A stretch of DNA of 64,000 bases, taken from positions 62,001-126,000 of the forward strand of contig LJIA01000018.1 in NCBI GenBank assembly GCA_001295775.1, read 5' to 3'. Below are positions 7,873-16,795 of this stretch, in pieces; the stretch's first letter is position 1; each line of letters opens with the position of its first letter. Source of the stretch: a beta proteobacterium AAP99. Its GTDB lineage: Bacteria; Pseudomonadota; Gammaproteobacteria; Burkholderiales; Burkholderiaceae_C. The position numbers and the translations under genes are program-made. The notes beneath the pieces are model-generated. The model was not told the DNA's origin, made no database searches, and saw only the letters and a program-made list of their open reading frames with translations.

Positions 7873-9741
7873 TTACGCGCGCTTGAAGCCCGCGCGATCG
7901 GCCCAGTGGTTGCCGGAGGGTTCACGGCGCTCGTCGCGCCGGCCGCCGCCCCAGCTGCCGCCGCGGCCACGTCCGCCGCCGCCGTTGTCGGTGCCGCGGG
8001 TGCTGCCAAAGCCGGTGCCGACCACGAAGCCGGTGGCGGTGGAAGTGCCGATCTCTTCAGGCTTGCCGCGCTTGCGGGCGTCGCCCACCTTGGGTTGCCA
8101 GGCGTTGGCGCCGGGCTGGCGTTCGTTGCGCTCGGTGCGCTGGCCACGGCCCTGGTTCTGCTGGCCGCCTTGGCCGCGGGCGTCATTGCCGCGAGCCTGC
8201 TGCTGACCTTGACCGCCTTGACCCTTGTTGCGGGCCGGGCGCTCGCGGCGCGGGGCCTGCTCGCGCTGGCCTTCGCCGTCGGTGTTCACGGGGCGCGGCG
8301 CGGCCACCTGCTCGCGGTCATCGCGCCAATCCGCCACCGGTGCGCCGTTCTCGGGCTGGCGCGGGCGGCGCGGTTCGTTGCGCGGGCGGGCGGGCTGCTC
8401 GTTGCTCTTGGCCTCGCGCGGGGGGCGCGGAGCACGCGGTTCACGTGACTCACCGCGGGCCGGGCGGGCTTCGCGCGGCTCACGTTGCGGGCGCTGGCCA
8501 CGGCCGCGCTGCTCGCGCGCGGGCGGGCGGCCGTTGGCGGGCAGCTCCGGGGCTTCAAAGCCTTCGACCGCAGCACGCGGAATGGGTTGATTGATCAGGC
8601 GTTCGATCTCGCGCAGCATGGCGCCGTCTTCCGGCTCCACCAGCGACACGGCCAGGCCTTCGCTGCCGGCGCGGCCGGTGCGGCCGATGCGGTGCACGTA
8701 GTCCTCGGCCACCTGCGGCAGGTCATAGTTGATCACCACGGGCAGCTCGGCGATGTCGATGCCGCGCGCGGCAATGTCAGTGGCCACGAGCACCTGCAGC
8801 TCGCCGCTCTTGAAGGCGGCCAGGGCGCGGGTGCGCTGGTTCTGGCTCTTGTTGCCGTGCAGGGCCATGGCCTGGATGCCATCCTCGGCCAGCGCCTTCA
8901 CGAGGCGGTCGGCGCCGTGCTTCATGCGCGTGAACACCAGCACCTGGAACCAGCTGTGCATCTTGATCAGATGACTGAGCATCTGGCGCTTGGCCTCCTT
9001 GGCCACCGGGTGCACGGTGTGCGTGACCAGGGCTGCGGTGGTGTTTCGGGCGATCTCGATCTCGCGCGGCTCATGCAGGAAGGTGCCTGCAAGCGCCTTG
9101 ATCTCGTTGCTGAAGGTGGCCGAGAACAGCAGGTTCTGGCGGCGGCGGCCGTCGATCTTCTCCGGCAGCAGCTTCAGGATGCGGCGCACGTCCGGGATGA
9201 AACCCATGTCCAGCATGCGGTCTGCTTCGTCGAGCACGAGGAACTCCACCTGCGACAGATCGCAGGCGCGCTGGTTGACCAGATCGAGCAGGCGGCCCGG
9301 CGTGGCGATCAAGATGTCCACGCCGCGGCGCAGCTTGTCGATCTGCGGGTTGATGCCCACGCCGCCAAACACCACGGCGGCCTTCAGCGGCAATTCCTTG
9401 CCGTAGGTCGCCACGCTTTCGGCCACCTGAGCGGCCAGCTCGCGCGTGGGCGTGAGGATCAACGCGCGCACCGGGAAGCGAGCACCCTTGAGCCCCTTGC
9501 CCACGACCTCGTCAATCGGGCTGGATTGCTTGCGCGCTGCGCGGCGCATTTCCATCAGGTGCAGCATCGGCAGGGTGAAGCCGGCGGTCTTGCCGGTGCC
9601 TGTCTGGGCGGCGGCGAGCACGTCGCTCTCGCTCAGCACGGCGGGAATGGCCTGGGCCTGGATGGGCGTGGGGTTCTCGTATCCCTTGGTGGCAATTGCA
9701 CGCAGAATCGGCTCGGCAAGGCCGAGTTCTTTGAATGACAT
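7873..9741 (-). CDS. rhlE: DEAD-box RNA helicase, RhlE type
   Basis: 622 residues. Helicase motifs in order: Q motif (PTPIQ, near 25), Walker A AQTGTGKT (about 44-51), PTRELA, DEAD, SAT, and [10 protein letters not shown] near 345. The tail from about residue 400 is low-complexity and rich in Arg, Glu, Gly, Pro and Asn, as in RhlE-like helicases that bind RNA through a disordered end. It unwinds short RNA duplexes in ribosome assembly or RNA turnover. The start follows a gap of 466 bases, so a long leader is likely. YnfA follows with 15 bases between. Confidence 0.93.
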   Translation of the reverse strand: MSFKELGLAEPILRAIATKGYENPTPIQAQAIPAVLSESDVLAAAQTGTGKTAGFTLPMLHLMEMRRAARKQSSPIDEVVGKGLKGARFPVRALILTPTRELAAQVAESVATYGKELPLKAAVVFGGVGINPQIDKLRRGVDILIATPGRLLDLVNQRACDLSQVEFLVLDEADRMLDMGFIPDVRRILKLLPEKIDGRRRQNLLFSATFSNEIKALAGTFLHEPREIEIARNTTAALVTHTVHPVAKEAKRQMLSHLIKMHSWFQVLVFTRMKHGADRLVKALAEDGIQAMALHGNKSQNQRTRALAAFKSGELQVLVATDIAARGIDIAELPVVINYDLPQVAEDYVHRIGRTGRAGSEGLAVSLVEPEDGAMLREIERLINQPIPRAAVEGFEAPELPANGRPPAREQRGRGQRPQREPREARPARGESREPRAPRPPREAKSNEQPARPRNEPRRPRQPENGAPVADWRDDREQVAAPRPVNTDGEGQREQAPRRERPARNKGQGGQGQQQARGNDARGQGGQQNQGRGQRTERNERQPGANAWQPKVGDARKRGKPEEIGTSTATGFVVGTGFGSTRGTDNGGGGRGRGGSWGGGRRDERREPSGNHWADRAGFKRA

Positions 9742-10207
9742 GATTTCTTTCTTGCAGCCGCAGCCAGCGTGAAGACGCCGTGGGGCTGATTTGATCGTCC
9801 TGCCTTCCGGAGAAGGTCAGTCGCAGGGAGAGATCGGGTTGCTTTCTCGATCTTGGGCGCTTGAAGGATCGGAGGCTGCGGCCGATGAATCGGGCCTGGC
9901 AGTCCTTCCCCGGCGCTGGGGAATCGGTGCATCGAACGATGCCGATGCAGGCGCAGGATGCGCGGCAATCAACGACTGAAGGCTGAATGCGTGACGCGGA
10001 TTGTAAGCCGTGGCGTCGGATTGCGCCTGTGCTGCGCGTCCGCCGATCGATCGAACAGCAGTACGGGCGAAGCCTAGTTCATTAATGCTTCACATTCGGC
10101 CATAAAATGGCGGTTCGGTCAAAAGCAGGCTTGCCGCTTGTCTAAAGCCGGTTTTCAGGCGTCAAATGGATCCAGTGAAGCCAAATTACGATCATTTACG
10201 GACAAAA
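9742..10207. promoter_or_regulatory. 466-base gap: rhlE leader/promoter and a dispersed A-T-rich repeat
   Basis: No gene is seen. Near rhlE the minus strand would give a long 5' leader with small hairpins (for example TTCCCC/GGGGAA at 9906-9911 and 9918-9923). A TACAAT hexamer on the minus strand near 10000 is a possible -10 box. The distal part (about 10070-10207, downstream of xth) turns A-T rich and holds ATTCGGCCAT (10094-10103) and CCGCTTGTCT (10134-10143), words shared with other gaps in this window. Confidence 0.5.
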
Positions 10208-10981
10208 TCAGGAAAAATAGTCGTAATCAACGATCAGCGGCGCATGATCGCTGAACTTCTGCGCCTTGTAGACCTGCGCGGTGCGCGCGGTGTCTGCCAG
10301 ACCGGGGGTCGCGAGGTGATAGTCCAGGCGCCACCCCACGTCCTTCTCGTAGGCGGCGCCGCGCTGGCTCCACCAGGTGTAGGCCACCGCGTCACCCAGC
10401 AGTTCGCGATGCACGTCGCGCCAGCCCTCGCGCTCGATGCGCTCGCTCATCCAGGCCCGCTCCTCGGGCAGGAAGCCGGAGTTCTTCTGATTGCTCTTCC
10501 AGTTCTTCAGGTCGATTTCCTTGTGGGCGATGTTCACGTCACCGCAGAGCAGCACCTCGCGCCCGCTGGCCTTCAGTGCAGCCATGTGCGGCGCAAACTG
10601 GGCCAGGAAGCGGAACTTGGCCTGCTGCCGCTCCTCGCTGGATGAGCCGCTCGGGAAGTACACGCTGATGACGGTGAGCTTGCCGAAGTCACAGCGCACG
10701 TAGCGGCCTTCCGCATCGAACTCCGTGCTGCCAAAACCCTGCTGGGTGAAGTCCGGCTGCTCGCGCGTGAAGACGGCGCAGCCGGAGTAGCCGGGCTTCT
10801 GTGCAAAGTGGAAATAGCCGTGGTAGCCCGCGGGCCGCGCCAGCGCTTCGTTGAGCACGTCGGCCTGGGCCTTGACCTCCTGCACGCACAGCACATCCGC
10901 GCCGCTGGTGCCCAGCCAGTCGATGAAGCCCTTGTTGGCGGCCGAGCGGATGCCGTTCAGGTTGAGGGTGATGATTCGCAT
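10208..10981 (-). CDS. xth: exodeoxyribonuclease III / AP endonuclease
   Basis: 257 residues from the ATG at 10981. An in-frame start 57 bases earlier would overlap the upstream kinase stop and add an unconserved tail, so MRIITLNLNG is preferred. Endonuclease/exonuclease/phosphatase-fold motifs are all visible: LNLNGIRSA, VQEVK with the metal-binding Glu, CGDVNIAHKEID with catalytic Asp and Asn, RLDYHLAT, and the terminal SDHAPLIVDY with catalytic His. It repairs abasic sites and trims 3' ends in base-excision repair. It is tandem behind the hybrid kinase gene with 53 bases between. Its 3' flank is an A-T-rich repeat island. Confidence 0.93.
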   Translation of the reverse strand: MRIITLNLNGIRSAANKGFIDWLGTSGADVLCVQEVKAQADVLNEALARPAGYHGYFHFAQKPGYSGCAVFTREQPDFTQQGFGSTEFDAEGRYVRCDFGKLTVISVYFPSGSSSEERQQAKFRFLAQFAPHMAALKASGREVLLCGDVNIAHKEIDLKNWKSNQKNSGFLPEERAWMSERIEREGWRDVHRELLGDAVAYTWWSQRGAAYEKDVGWRLDYHLATPGLADTARTAQVYKAQKFSDHAPLIVDYDYFS

Positions 10982-11034
10982 CGCGGCACTGTAGCGCTGC
11001 AGCGCTGGGGCGTGCGACGGGAGTGTGAACAGCG

Positions 11035-13368
11035 TCAATGCACCAGCAGGCGCGACAGCTCGACCTTCAGTGCGTCCAGCGCCACCGGCTTGGTCAGGAA
11101 GCCGGAGACGCCTTTGCGCAGGGCGTGCTCGCGCAACGCCGGCGCGGCATCGGCGGTGATCATCAGGCTGGGCAGCTGGGCAAAGCGCTCGTCGGCGCGG
11201 ATCGCGGCGAGCACGTCCAGCCCGGTCATGTCCGGCAGGTTCATGTCCAGCAGGGCGATGTCTACGGTTTCGTCACGAAGCAGCTTGAGCGCCTGTTCGC
11301 CGCTGGCCGCCATCAGCACGGTCTGGATGCCGCAAAGCCGAAGCAACTCGCCGATGACGATTTGGTTCACGGTGTTGTCTTCCACCAGCAGCGCGCGGCG
11401 CAAGGCCGGCTCGGCGGGACTGGCGTGCACGGCGCTCGCGGGCTGCGCCACCAGCGGTGCCGGCGTTGCGCGATCCAGCACGAGGCTGAACCAGCTGCCC
11501 TCGCCTACCCGGCTTTGCGCGGTGAGCTGACCACCCATCTCGGCGGCCAGGGTGCGCGCCAGCGGCAGGCCCAGGCCGGCCCCAGGAATGTTGCTGGACT
11601 CCATGCCCAGGCGATTGAATGGCTCGAAGGCGGCAGCCAGCTGCTCCGCACTCATGCCGGGGCCAGTGTCGGAAACGGTCAGTGTGAGCTTGCCCTGCGC
11701 GTCAGGCGCATCCACCTGCAGCTCGACGCTGCCTCCGGCAGGGGTGTACTTCAGTGAGTTCGACAGCAGATTGAGCAGCACCTGGCGCAGGCGCCGCGGG
11801 TCGGCGTGGACATGCAGCCCCTGCAGAGCGGCCGCATCCGGCAGACGCAAAGCCAACCCTGCCTTGTCTGCCGCACCGCGCAGCATGCCCAGCTCGCCGA
11901 TGGCATCCACCAGCGCGACCGGACGCAGATTGACGCGGCCCTGGCCTTGTTCGATGCCGGCGATGTCCAGCAGATCGTCCACGAGCGACGTCAGGTGCCA
12001 GCCTGCAGTCTGCAGGTGTTCGATGTACTCGAACTGCTGGGGCGTCAGGCGCGTGCCGAGCTGCTCCTGGAGAATCTGCGCCATGCCCAGCATGGCGTTG
12101 AGCGGCGTTCGCAGCTCGTGGCTGACGCGCGCCAGCAGATCGGTCTTGGCCTGGCTGGCCGCCAACAGCTTCAGGCGCTCCTCGTCGCTCTCCTTGAGGC
12201 GGCGCAGCTCGGTGGTGTCCATGGCCACGCCATAGGCGCCGATCGCCTCGCCGGCCTCGTTGCGCCGGAATCGGACGAACAGGCGCACCCAGCGGGTGTC
12301 CTGATTGCGGTTGATGATGCGAAAGTCCACCGAATAGCCGGGACGGTTGCGCTCGGCGCGGGCTGTCATGATGGTTTCGCGCAGGCCGGCGACATCATCG
12401 GGGTGCACGAATTGCACCCATTCGTCCATGCGCCGCGGGTAGGTCGACTCGTCTGCGCCGTAGATCTGCTGGGTACGGGCATCCCAATGAGACGTCTGGG
12501 TCAGGTAGTCCACTTCCCAGACGCCCAAGCCGGCCGCTTCGACGGCCATGTTGAGTCGATCAAGCGCCGCGGCCAGCCGATCCTCGGTCTGGCGGAAGGC
12601 GGTGATGTCCCGGTGTACACCGACCATGCGCAGCGGGTTGCCCTGAGGGTCGCGCTCGATGGTGTGGCTGCGCGCGGCGATCCAGCGGTAGCTGCCATCG
12701 GCATGGCGCACGCGCGTTTCAACCAGCCCCGGAGCGCGCTGGCCGCTGCGTACCGCGCTGCCCCGCTCGGTGACGCGCTTTCGATCATCCGGGTGGACCA
12801 GCTCGTAGGTCTTGTAGATGTCGCCATCCATCGAGCCCGGCGGATAGCCCATCATCCGGTACCAGGCCTCGCTGAACACGCGCGCGTCGGTTCGGGCGTC
12901 CCAGCTCCAGCTGGCCTCGTCATCCGTGTCGTCCATCAACATCCAGCGCGCTTCGCTCGCGCGCAGGGCCAGTTCGAGCTGCTTGCGCTCGTCGATGTTC
13001 TTGATGACGCCTAGAAACCGCGGTGAAGCGCAGGTTTCGTCCGGCGGCAGGGTGTGACCCCGGCCCATGTACCAGTGAAAGCTGCCATCGCGGCTGCGCA
13101 GACGAAACTCGGCATTGACGCGCGTGCCCTTGCGCACGCTCTTGCGGATGGCATCCAGCAGGCTGTTCCGGTCTTCGGGGTGGATCGCCTGGTCAAACTC
13201 GAATTCATGTCGGAACTGGTTGATGTCCGCGTAGCCCAGCAGTCGGCCGTACGACTCGCTGTATTCCACTTTCCCGGTGCCCACGGTCCAGCACCACAGG
13301 CCATCACCCAGGCCTTCGATGGCCATGCGGTAGAGGCGGTCCGGGAAGCTTGGGTCGGGCTGGATCAT
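11035..13368 (-). CDS. multi-PAS hybrid sensor histidine kinase
   Basis: 777 residues, no membrane segment or signal peptide, so probably cytosolic. Three PAS/PAC units occupy about 10-125, 135-255 and 265-390. A HisKA domain follows with the phospho-acceptor His in [12 protein letters not shown] (about 412). HATPase_c follows, with DTGPGMS and [11 protein letters not shown] boxes (about 515-630). A C-terminal receiver domain (about 655-775) has [11 protein letters not shown] with the phospho-Asp and the conserved Lys in FLTKPV. No output domain and no adjacent regulator gene are present, so the signal and target are unknown. It is divergent from pyrE. Confidence 0.9.
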   Translation of the reverse strand: MIQPDPSFPDRLYRMAIEGLGDGLWCWTVGTGKVEYSESYGRLLGYADINQFRHEFEFDQAIHPEDRNSLLDAIRKSVRKGTRVNAEFRLRSRDGSFHWYMGRGHTLPPDETCASPRFLGVIKNIDERKQLELALRASEARWMLMDDTDDEASWSWDARTDARVFSEAWYRMMGYPPGSMDGDIYKTYELVHPDDRKRVTERGSAVRSGQRAPGLVETRVRHADGSYRWIAARSHTIERDPQGNPLRMVGVHRDITAFRQTEDRLAAALDRLNMAVEAAGLGVWEVDYLTQTSHWDARTQQIYGADESTYPRRMDEWVQFVHPDDVAGLRETIMTARAERNRPGYSVDFRIINRNQDTRWVRLFVRFRRNEAGEAIGAYGVAMDTTELRRLKESDEERLKLLAASQAKTDLLARVSHELRTPLNAMLGMAQILQEQLGTRLTPQQFEYIEHLQTAGWHLTSLVDDLLDIAGIEQGQGRVNLRPVALVDAIGELGMLRGAADKAGLALRLPDAAALQGLHVHADPRRLRQVLLNLLSNSLKYTPAGGSVELQVDAPDAQGKLTLTVSDTGPGMSAEQLAAAFEPFNRLGMESSNIPGAGLGLPLARTLAAEMGGQLTAQSRVGEGSWFSLVLDRATPAPLVAQPASAVHASPAEPALRRALLVEDNTVNQIVIGELLRLCGIQTVLMAASGEQALKLLRDETVDIALLDMNLPDMTGLDVLAAIRADERFAQLPSLMITADAAPALREHALRKGVSGFLTKPVALDALKVELSRLLVH

Positions 13369-13513
13369 GGTTTGCAGGCGTACAACGATCCGGAATTGTC
13401 CGGGTGCCGGAGATCAACGTCCAGAAAAAGCCGCGCTGGCACGCGGGTTGCAGAACTTCGTCGAATGTGCGGGAATGTCAACCTATCAACGATCCCGCAG
13501 ACAAGACCTGTAC

Positions 13514-14179
13514 ATGAATGACAATTTTCGGGCGCAGTTCGTCGCCTTCGCCCTGGAGGTCGGCGTGCTGCGCTTCGGGCAGTTCACGACCAAGTCAGGC
13601 CGTCAATCGCCCTACTTCTTCAACTCTGGGCTGTTTGATTCCGGCGCCCGGATGGCGCGCCTGTCCGATTTCTACGCCCAGGCCCTGCTGGCCAGCGGGC
13701 TGCACTTCGACATGCTGTTCGGCCCCGCTTACAAGGGCATCACGCTGGCGGCCGGAACGGCCATGGCGCTGGCGTCGCGCGGGCGCGACGTGCCCTTCTG
13801 TTTCAACCGAAAGGAAGCCAAAGACCATGGTGAAGGCGGGCTGATGGTCGGCGCGCCGCTGAAGGGTCGAGTGGTGATCGTGGACGATGTGATCACCGAC
13901 GGCGCGGCCAAGCGCGAGAGCGTGGCCATGATCCGCGCCGCCGGCGCCGAACCCGCCGCAGTGCTGATCGCGCTGGACCGCATGGAGCGCCCCGGTGCCG
14001 AAGGCGCGCTGCAGGCGACCTCGGCCGTGCAGCAGTTCACGGCCGAAACGGGTGTTCCCGTGATTGCGGTCGCAACGCTCGACGATCTGATGGGCTATTT
14101 GGCAGCCTCGTCTGCTGCGCCGGAGTTGCAGGCGCATCTGCCCGCGGTGCAGGCCTATCGGTCGCGCTACGGGATTTGA
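13514..14179 (+). CDS. pyrE: orotate phosphoribosyltransferase
   Basis: 221 residues from the ATG at 13514; the frame is open further upstream but conserved sequence begins at [10 protein letters not shown]. It converts orotate and PRPP to OMP in pyrimidine synthesis. Recognisable motifs are [37 protein letters not shown] (catalytic loop) and the PRPP-binding [16 protein letters not shown]. The last shows Asp and Ala in place of the usual Ala/Gly-Thr after VIT, within the family's variation. It is followed after 10 bases by the DUF4124 gene, which may be co-transcribed. Confidence 0.95.
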   Translation: MNDNFRAQFVAFALEVGVLRFGQFTTKSGRQSPYFFNSGLFDSGARMARLSDFYAQALLASGLHFDMLFGPAYKGITLAAGTAMALASRGRDVPFCFNRKEAKDHGEGGLMVGAPLKGRVVIVDDVITDGAAKRESVAMIRAAGAEPAAVLIALDRMERPGAEGALQATSAVQQFTAETGVPVIAVATLDDLMGYLAASSAAPELQAHLPAVQAYRSRYGI

Positions 14180-14189
14180 GGGCGGCGGC

Positions 14190-14828
14190 ATGAAACTGGG
14201 TGTGCGGCTGGTGCTGATGGGTATGGCGGTGTGCAGCGCGACGGCGCTTGCCCAGACGCAGTCCGCCCCTCGTGAAATTCATACCTGCAAAGACGAAAAG
14301 GGCCGCACGCTGACTTCGGATCGACCCCTGCCCGAGTGCCTGGGTCGCGAGCAGCGCATCCTCAACCCGGACGGCTCGGTGCGCAAGATTGTTCCCCCGC
14401 CTCTCACCCGTGAGCAGCGCGCGGAGCTTGAGCAGCGCCAGGCGGCAGAAAAGTTGGCGGAGGCGCGCCGTCAGGAGGAGCGACGTCGCGACCTCATGCT
14501 GATCTCCAACTACAAGACCGAAGCGGAGTTGGATCAAGCCTACATCCGCGCACTGGAAGTCCCGGTGGAGGCTTTGAAGGCCTCGCGTGGCCGCATTGAC
14601 GAGCTCATGAAGACACTCGCTGCAGTCCGCAAGGAAGGTGAGTTCTACGAAGGCAAGGTGTGGCCCATCGCCCTGCGATCGAAGCTCACTGAAATCCAGG
14701 CCGGGATCGAAGCCGAGCAGCGCAACATCGGCAACAAGTCCGAGGACATCCGGCGCGTCAACGAGCGGTTTGCTGCAGATAGAACTCGACTGCGCCAGCT
14801 ATTGACCGCCCAGCCGCGTTTGCACTGA
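14190..14828 (+). CDS. DUF4124-type exported protein with coiled coil
   Basis: 212 residues. A signal peptide (to about ALAQ, residue 22) is followed by a DUF4124-like segment of about 40 residues with paired cysteines (HTCKDEKGRTLTSDRPLPEC). A long charged helical region (about 80-210, EQRQAAEKLAEARRQEERRR) is likely coiled coil. The family is common in betaproteobacteria next to housekeeping genes, and its function is unknown; a periplasmic location is inferred. It lies 10 bases after pyrE and 90 bases before regB. Confidence 0.8.
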   Translation: MKLGVRLVLMGMAVCSATALAQTQSAPREIHTCKDEKGRTLTSDRPLPECLGREQRILNPDGSVRKIVPPPLTREQRAELEQRQAAEKLAEARRQEERRRDLMLISNYKTEAELDQAYIRALEVPVEALKASRGRIDELMKTLAAVRKEGEFYEGKVWPIALRSKLTEIQAGIEAEQRNIGNKSEDIRRVNERFAADRTRLRQLLTAQPRLH

Positions 14829-14918
14829 GGCGGCTCTGATCTCAGGGTAGACCCTGCGCCGGCCTGCCGCGGCACCGGTGCCACGAGCCGCTGGACGGCC
14901 TGCCACAATGGCTGACCC

Positions 14919-16199
14919 ATGCGCAGCCCGCTCAATATCACCGCTTCGCTGACCGAGGCCCGCGAAGCCTTGCGGATGATCTTCATCCTGCGCTGCTTTG
15001 CCTTGGCCGGTCAGGCTGGCGCCGTGTTGGGCGCGATGTTCTTGCTCGGTGTGAAGCTGCAGTGGCCGCCCATGGCAATCGCCTGGACGGTGCTGGCCCT
15101 GGCGAACATCTACACCTTCTGGCGCCTGCGTACTGCGCCCAGCCGCCGGCCGATCAGCCAGCAGGAGCTCGCCGCACAGCTCTCCATCGACGTCGGTGCC
15201 TTGACACTGCAGCTCATGTTCTCCGACGGCCTGTCCAACCCCTTTGTGCTGTTCTATTGCCTCGTCGTGTCGGTGGCCGCCGTGCTGCTCGAGGGATCCG
15301 GCGCGATCATGATCACGGTGCTTGGGCTGCTCGGATTGTTGTTCAACGCGATGTTCGCCGTGCCCATGGAGTGGCCTGCAGGCTTGGACGTGGCGTTCTG
15401 GCAGCGGCTGGGCATCCTCGTCGCGCTTGTGCTCTGCCTGGCGATGGTGACCGGGTTTCTGCTCGATCTCTCCGGTGCAGTTCGGGCTCGCGCCACCAAG
15501 CTGGTCAGCACGCGTGAGTCCCTGCTGCGACGTGAACGTGTGATCGCATTGGGAGCGCTTGCCGCAGGCGCTGCGCATGAACTGGGGACGCCTCTGCAGA
15601 CGATGAGTCTGCTTGTCGAAGAGCTGGGAAGCCGCCTTACACGAGCAACGGACCGGGAAGACGTCGAGCTGCTCGCCGCGCAGCTGGCACGTTGCAAGTT
15701 CATCCTCGCTCGCCTGACCGATACCGCGGGAGGCGCGCTGAATTCGTCTTCGCTCGACCCAGTGAATGCGAATGCCTGGGCCGAGCAGGTGGTGACGGAC
15801 TACCAGTTGCTGTTTCCTGCACGTCGAGTGCGACTGGAGCCTGCCGCGGGCAAGGCTCGCATAGCGCCCGAACCCCTGTTTACACAGGCGCTGGTCACGA
15901 TCCTGGACAATGCCCGGGCCTTGGCGCGTGCAAGCATCGAGGTCAAGCTCAGTCTGCATCGGGACACCGTTGTCATCGCCGTGCATGATGACGGCCCCGG
16001 CTTTTCTACCGAGGCACTCTCGCACTTTGCCGAGCCGCTGGTGACTGAGCGCGTCGGCGGTCGCGGCCTAGGCCTGTTTCTCGCGAGTACTGCACTGGAG
16101 TCACTTGGTGGTCAGCTGCTTGCACGCAATCACGCGGCGGGCGGCGCGGTCGTGAGCATGATTCTTCCTCTTGCCTCCTCGGGAGCGCTTCAACGATGA
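14919..16199 (+). CDS. regB: RegB/PrrB/ActS-family redox sensor histidine kinase
   Basis: 426 residues: about six membrane helices (30-190), then HisKA with phospho-His220 in AHELGTPLQTM, then HATPase_c (NARALARA, DDGPGF, GRGLGLFLAST). This resembles RegB, which senses quinone pool redox state and phosphorylates RegA. The membrane quinone-site heptapeptide (GGxxNPF in the family) reads DGLSNPF at 103-109, so the first Gly is replaced. A cysteine at 259, 39 residues after the His, matches the position of the redox-active Cys of Rhodobacter RegB. The stop overlaps the regA start by four bases, so the pair is translationally coupled. Confidence 0.87.
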   Translation: MRSPLNITASLTEAREALRMIFILRCFALAGQAGAVLGAMFLLGVKLQWPPMAIAWTVLALANIYTFWRLRTAPSRRPISQQELAAQLSIDVGALTLQLMFSDGLSNPFVLFYCLVVSVAAVLLEGSGAIMITVLGLLGLLFNAMFAVPMEWPAGLDVAFWQRLGILVALVLCLAMVTGFLLDLSGAVRARATKLVSTRESLLRRERVIALGALAAGAAHELGTPLQTMSLLVEELGSRLTRATDREDVELLAAQLARCKFILARLTDTAGGALNSSSLDPVNANAWAEQVVTDYQLLFPARRVRLEPAAGKARIAPEPLFTQALVTILDNARALARASIEVKLSLHRDTVVIAVHDDGPGFSTEALSHFAEPLVTERVGGRGLGLFLASTALESLGGQLLARNHAAGGAVVSMILPLASSGALQR

Positions 16200-16771
16200 G
16201 CACTTCGACGTCATCCAACCAAGATCCGGCACTGATCGACGGCCCGATCGACTTTCTGCTTGTCGATGACGACGAGGCGTTCCGCAGTGTGCTGGCGCGC
16301 ATGCTCGATCGGCGCGGCTTCAGTGTGGCCACGGCCGAAAGCGGCGTGGCGGCAGCCGGGCTGGCGCGCAAGCTTCAGCCACGGCGCATCCTGCTGGACC
16401 TGTCGATGCCCGGCGAGAGCGGGCTGGTGGTGTTGCCCCGGCTGTTGGAGGCTGTACCGACGGCGAAGATCGTGATCCTCACGGGCTATGCGAGCATTGC
16501 CACGGCCGTGGACGCGATCAAGCTGGGCGCGATCAACTACCTGACCAAACCCGTCGAAGTAGGTGCAATTCTGAAGGCGTTTGAGGTGTCGCCCAGCGAA
16601 ACGCCCGCTCCCGTGCCATCCGAGCCGATGAGCGTGGATCGGCTGGAGTGGGAGCACATTCAGCGCGTGCTGGCCGAGCACCAGGGCAACATTTCGGCTA
16701 CCGCGCGCGCTTTGAAAATGCACCGCCGGACCTTGCAGAGAAAGCTTGCCAAGCGGCCGGTGCGCGCGTGA
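16196..16771 (+). CDS. regA: RegA/PrrA/ActR-family response regulator
   Basis: 191 residues: a receiver domain with acidic pocket (LLVDDDEAF) and phospho-Asp68 in LLDLSMPG, a conserved Thr/Lys pair (ILTGYAS, LTKPVE), a short proline-rich linker (about 128-142), and a C-terminal Fis-type helix-turn-helix (GNISATARALKMHRRTLQRK). The helix-turn-helix is near-identical to that of RegA, a global regulator of redox-responsive genes such as terminal oxidases and carbon or nitrogen fixation. It overlaps regB by ATGA. Targets in this organism cannot be read from the window. Confidence 0.9.
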   Translation: MSTSTSSNQDPALIDGPIDFLLVDDDEAFRSVLARMLDRRGFSVATAESGVAAAGLARKLQPRRILLDLSMPGESGLVVLPRLLEAVPTAKIVILTGYASIATAVDAIKLGAINYLTKPVEVGAILKAFEVSPSETPAPVPSEPMSVDRLEWEHIQRVLAEHQGNISATARALKMHRRTLQRKLAKRPVRA

Positions 16772-16795
16772 GCCGTTCTCGCGGCGTGGCGCCAG

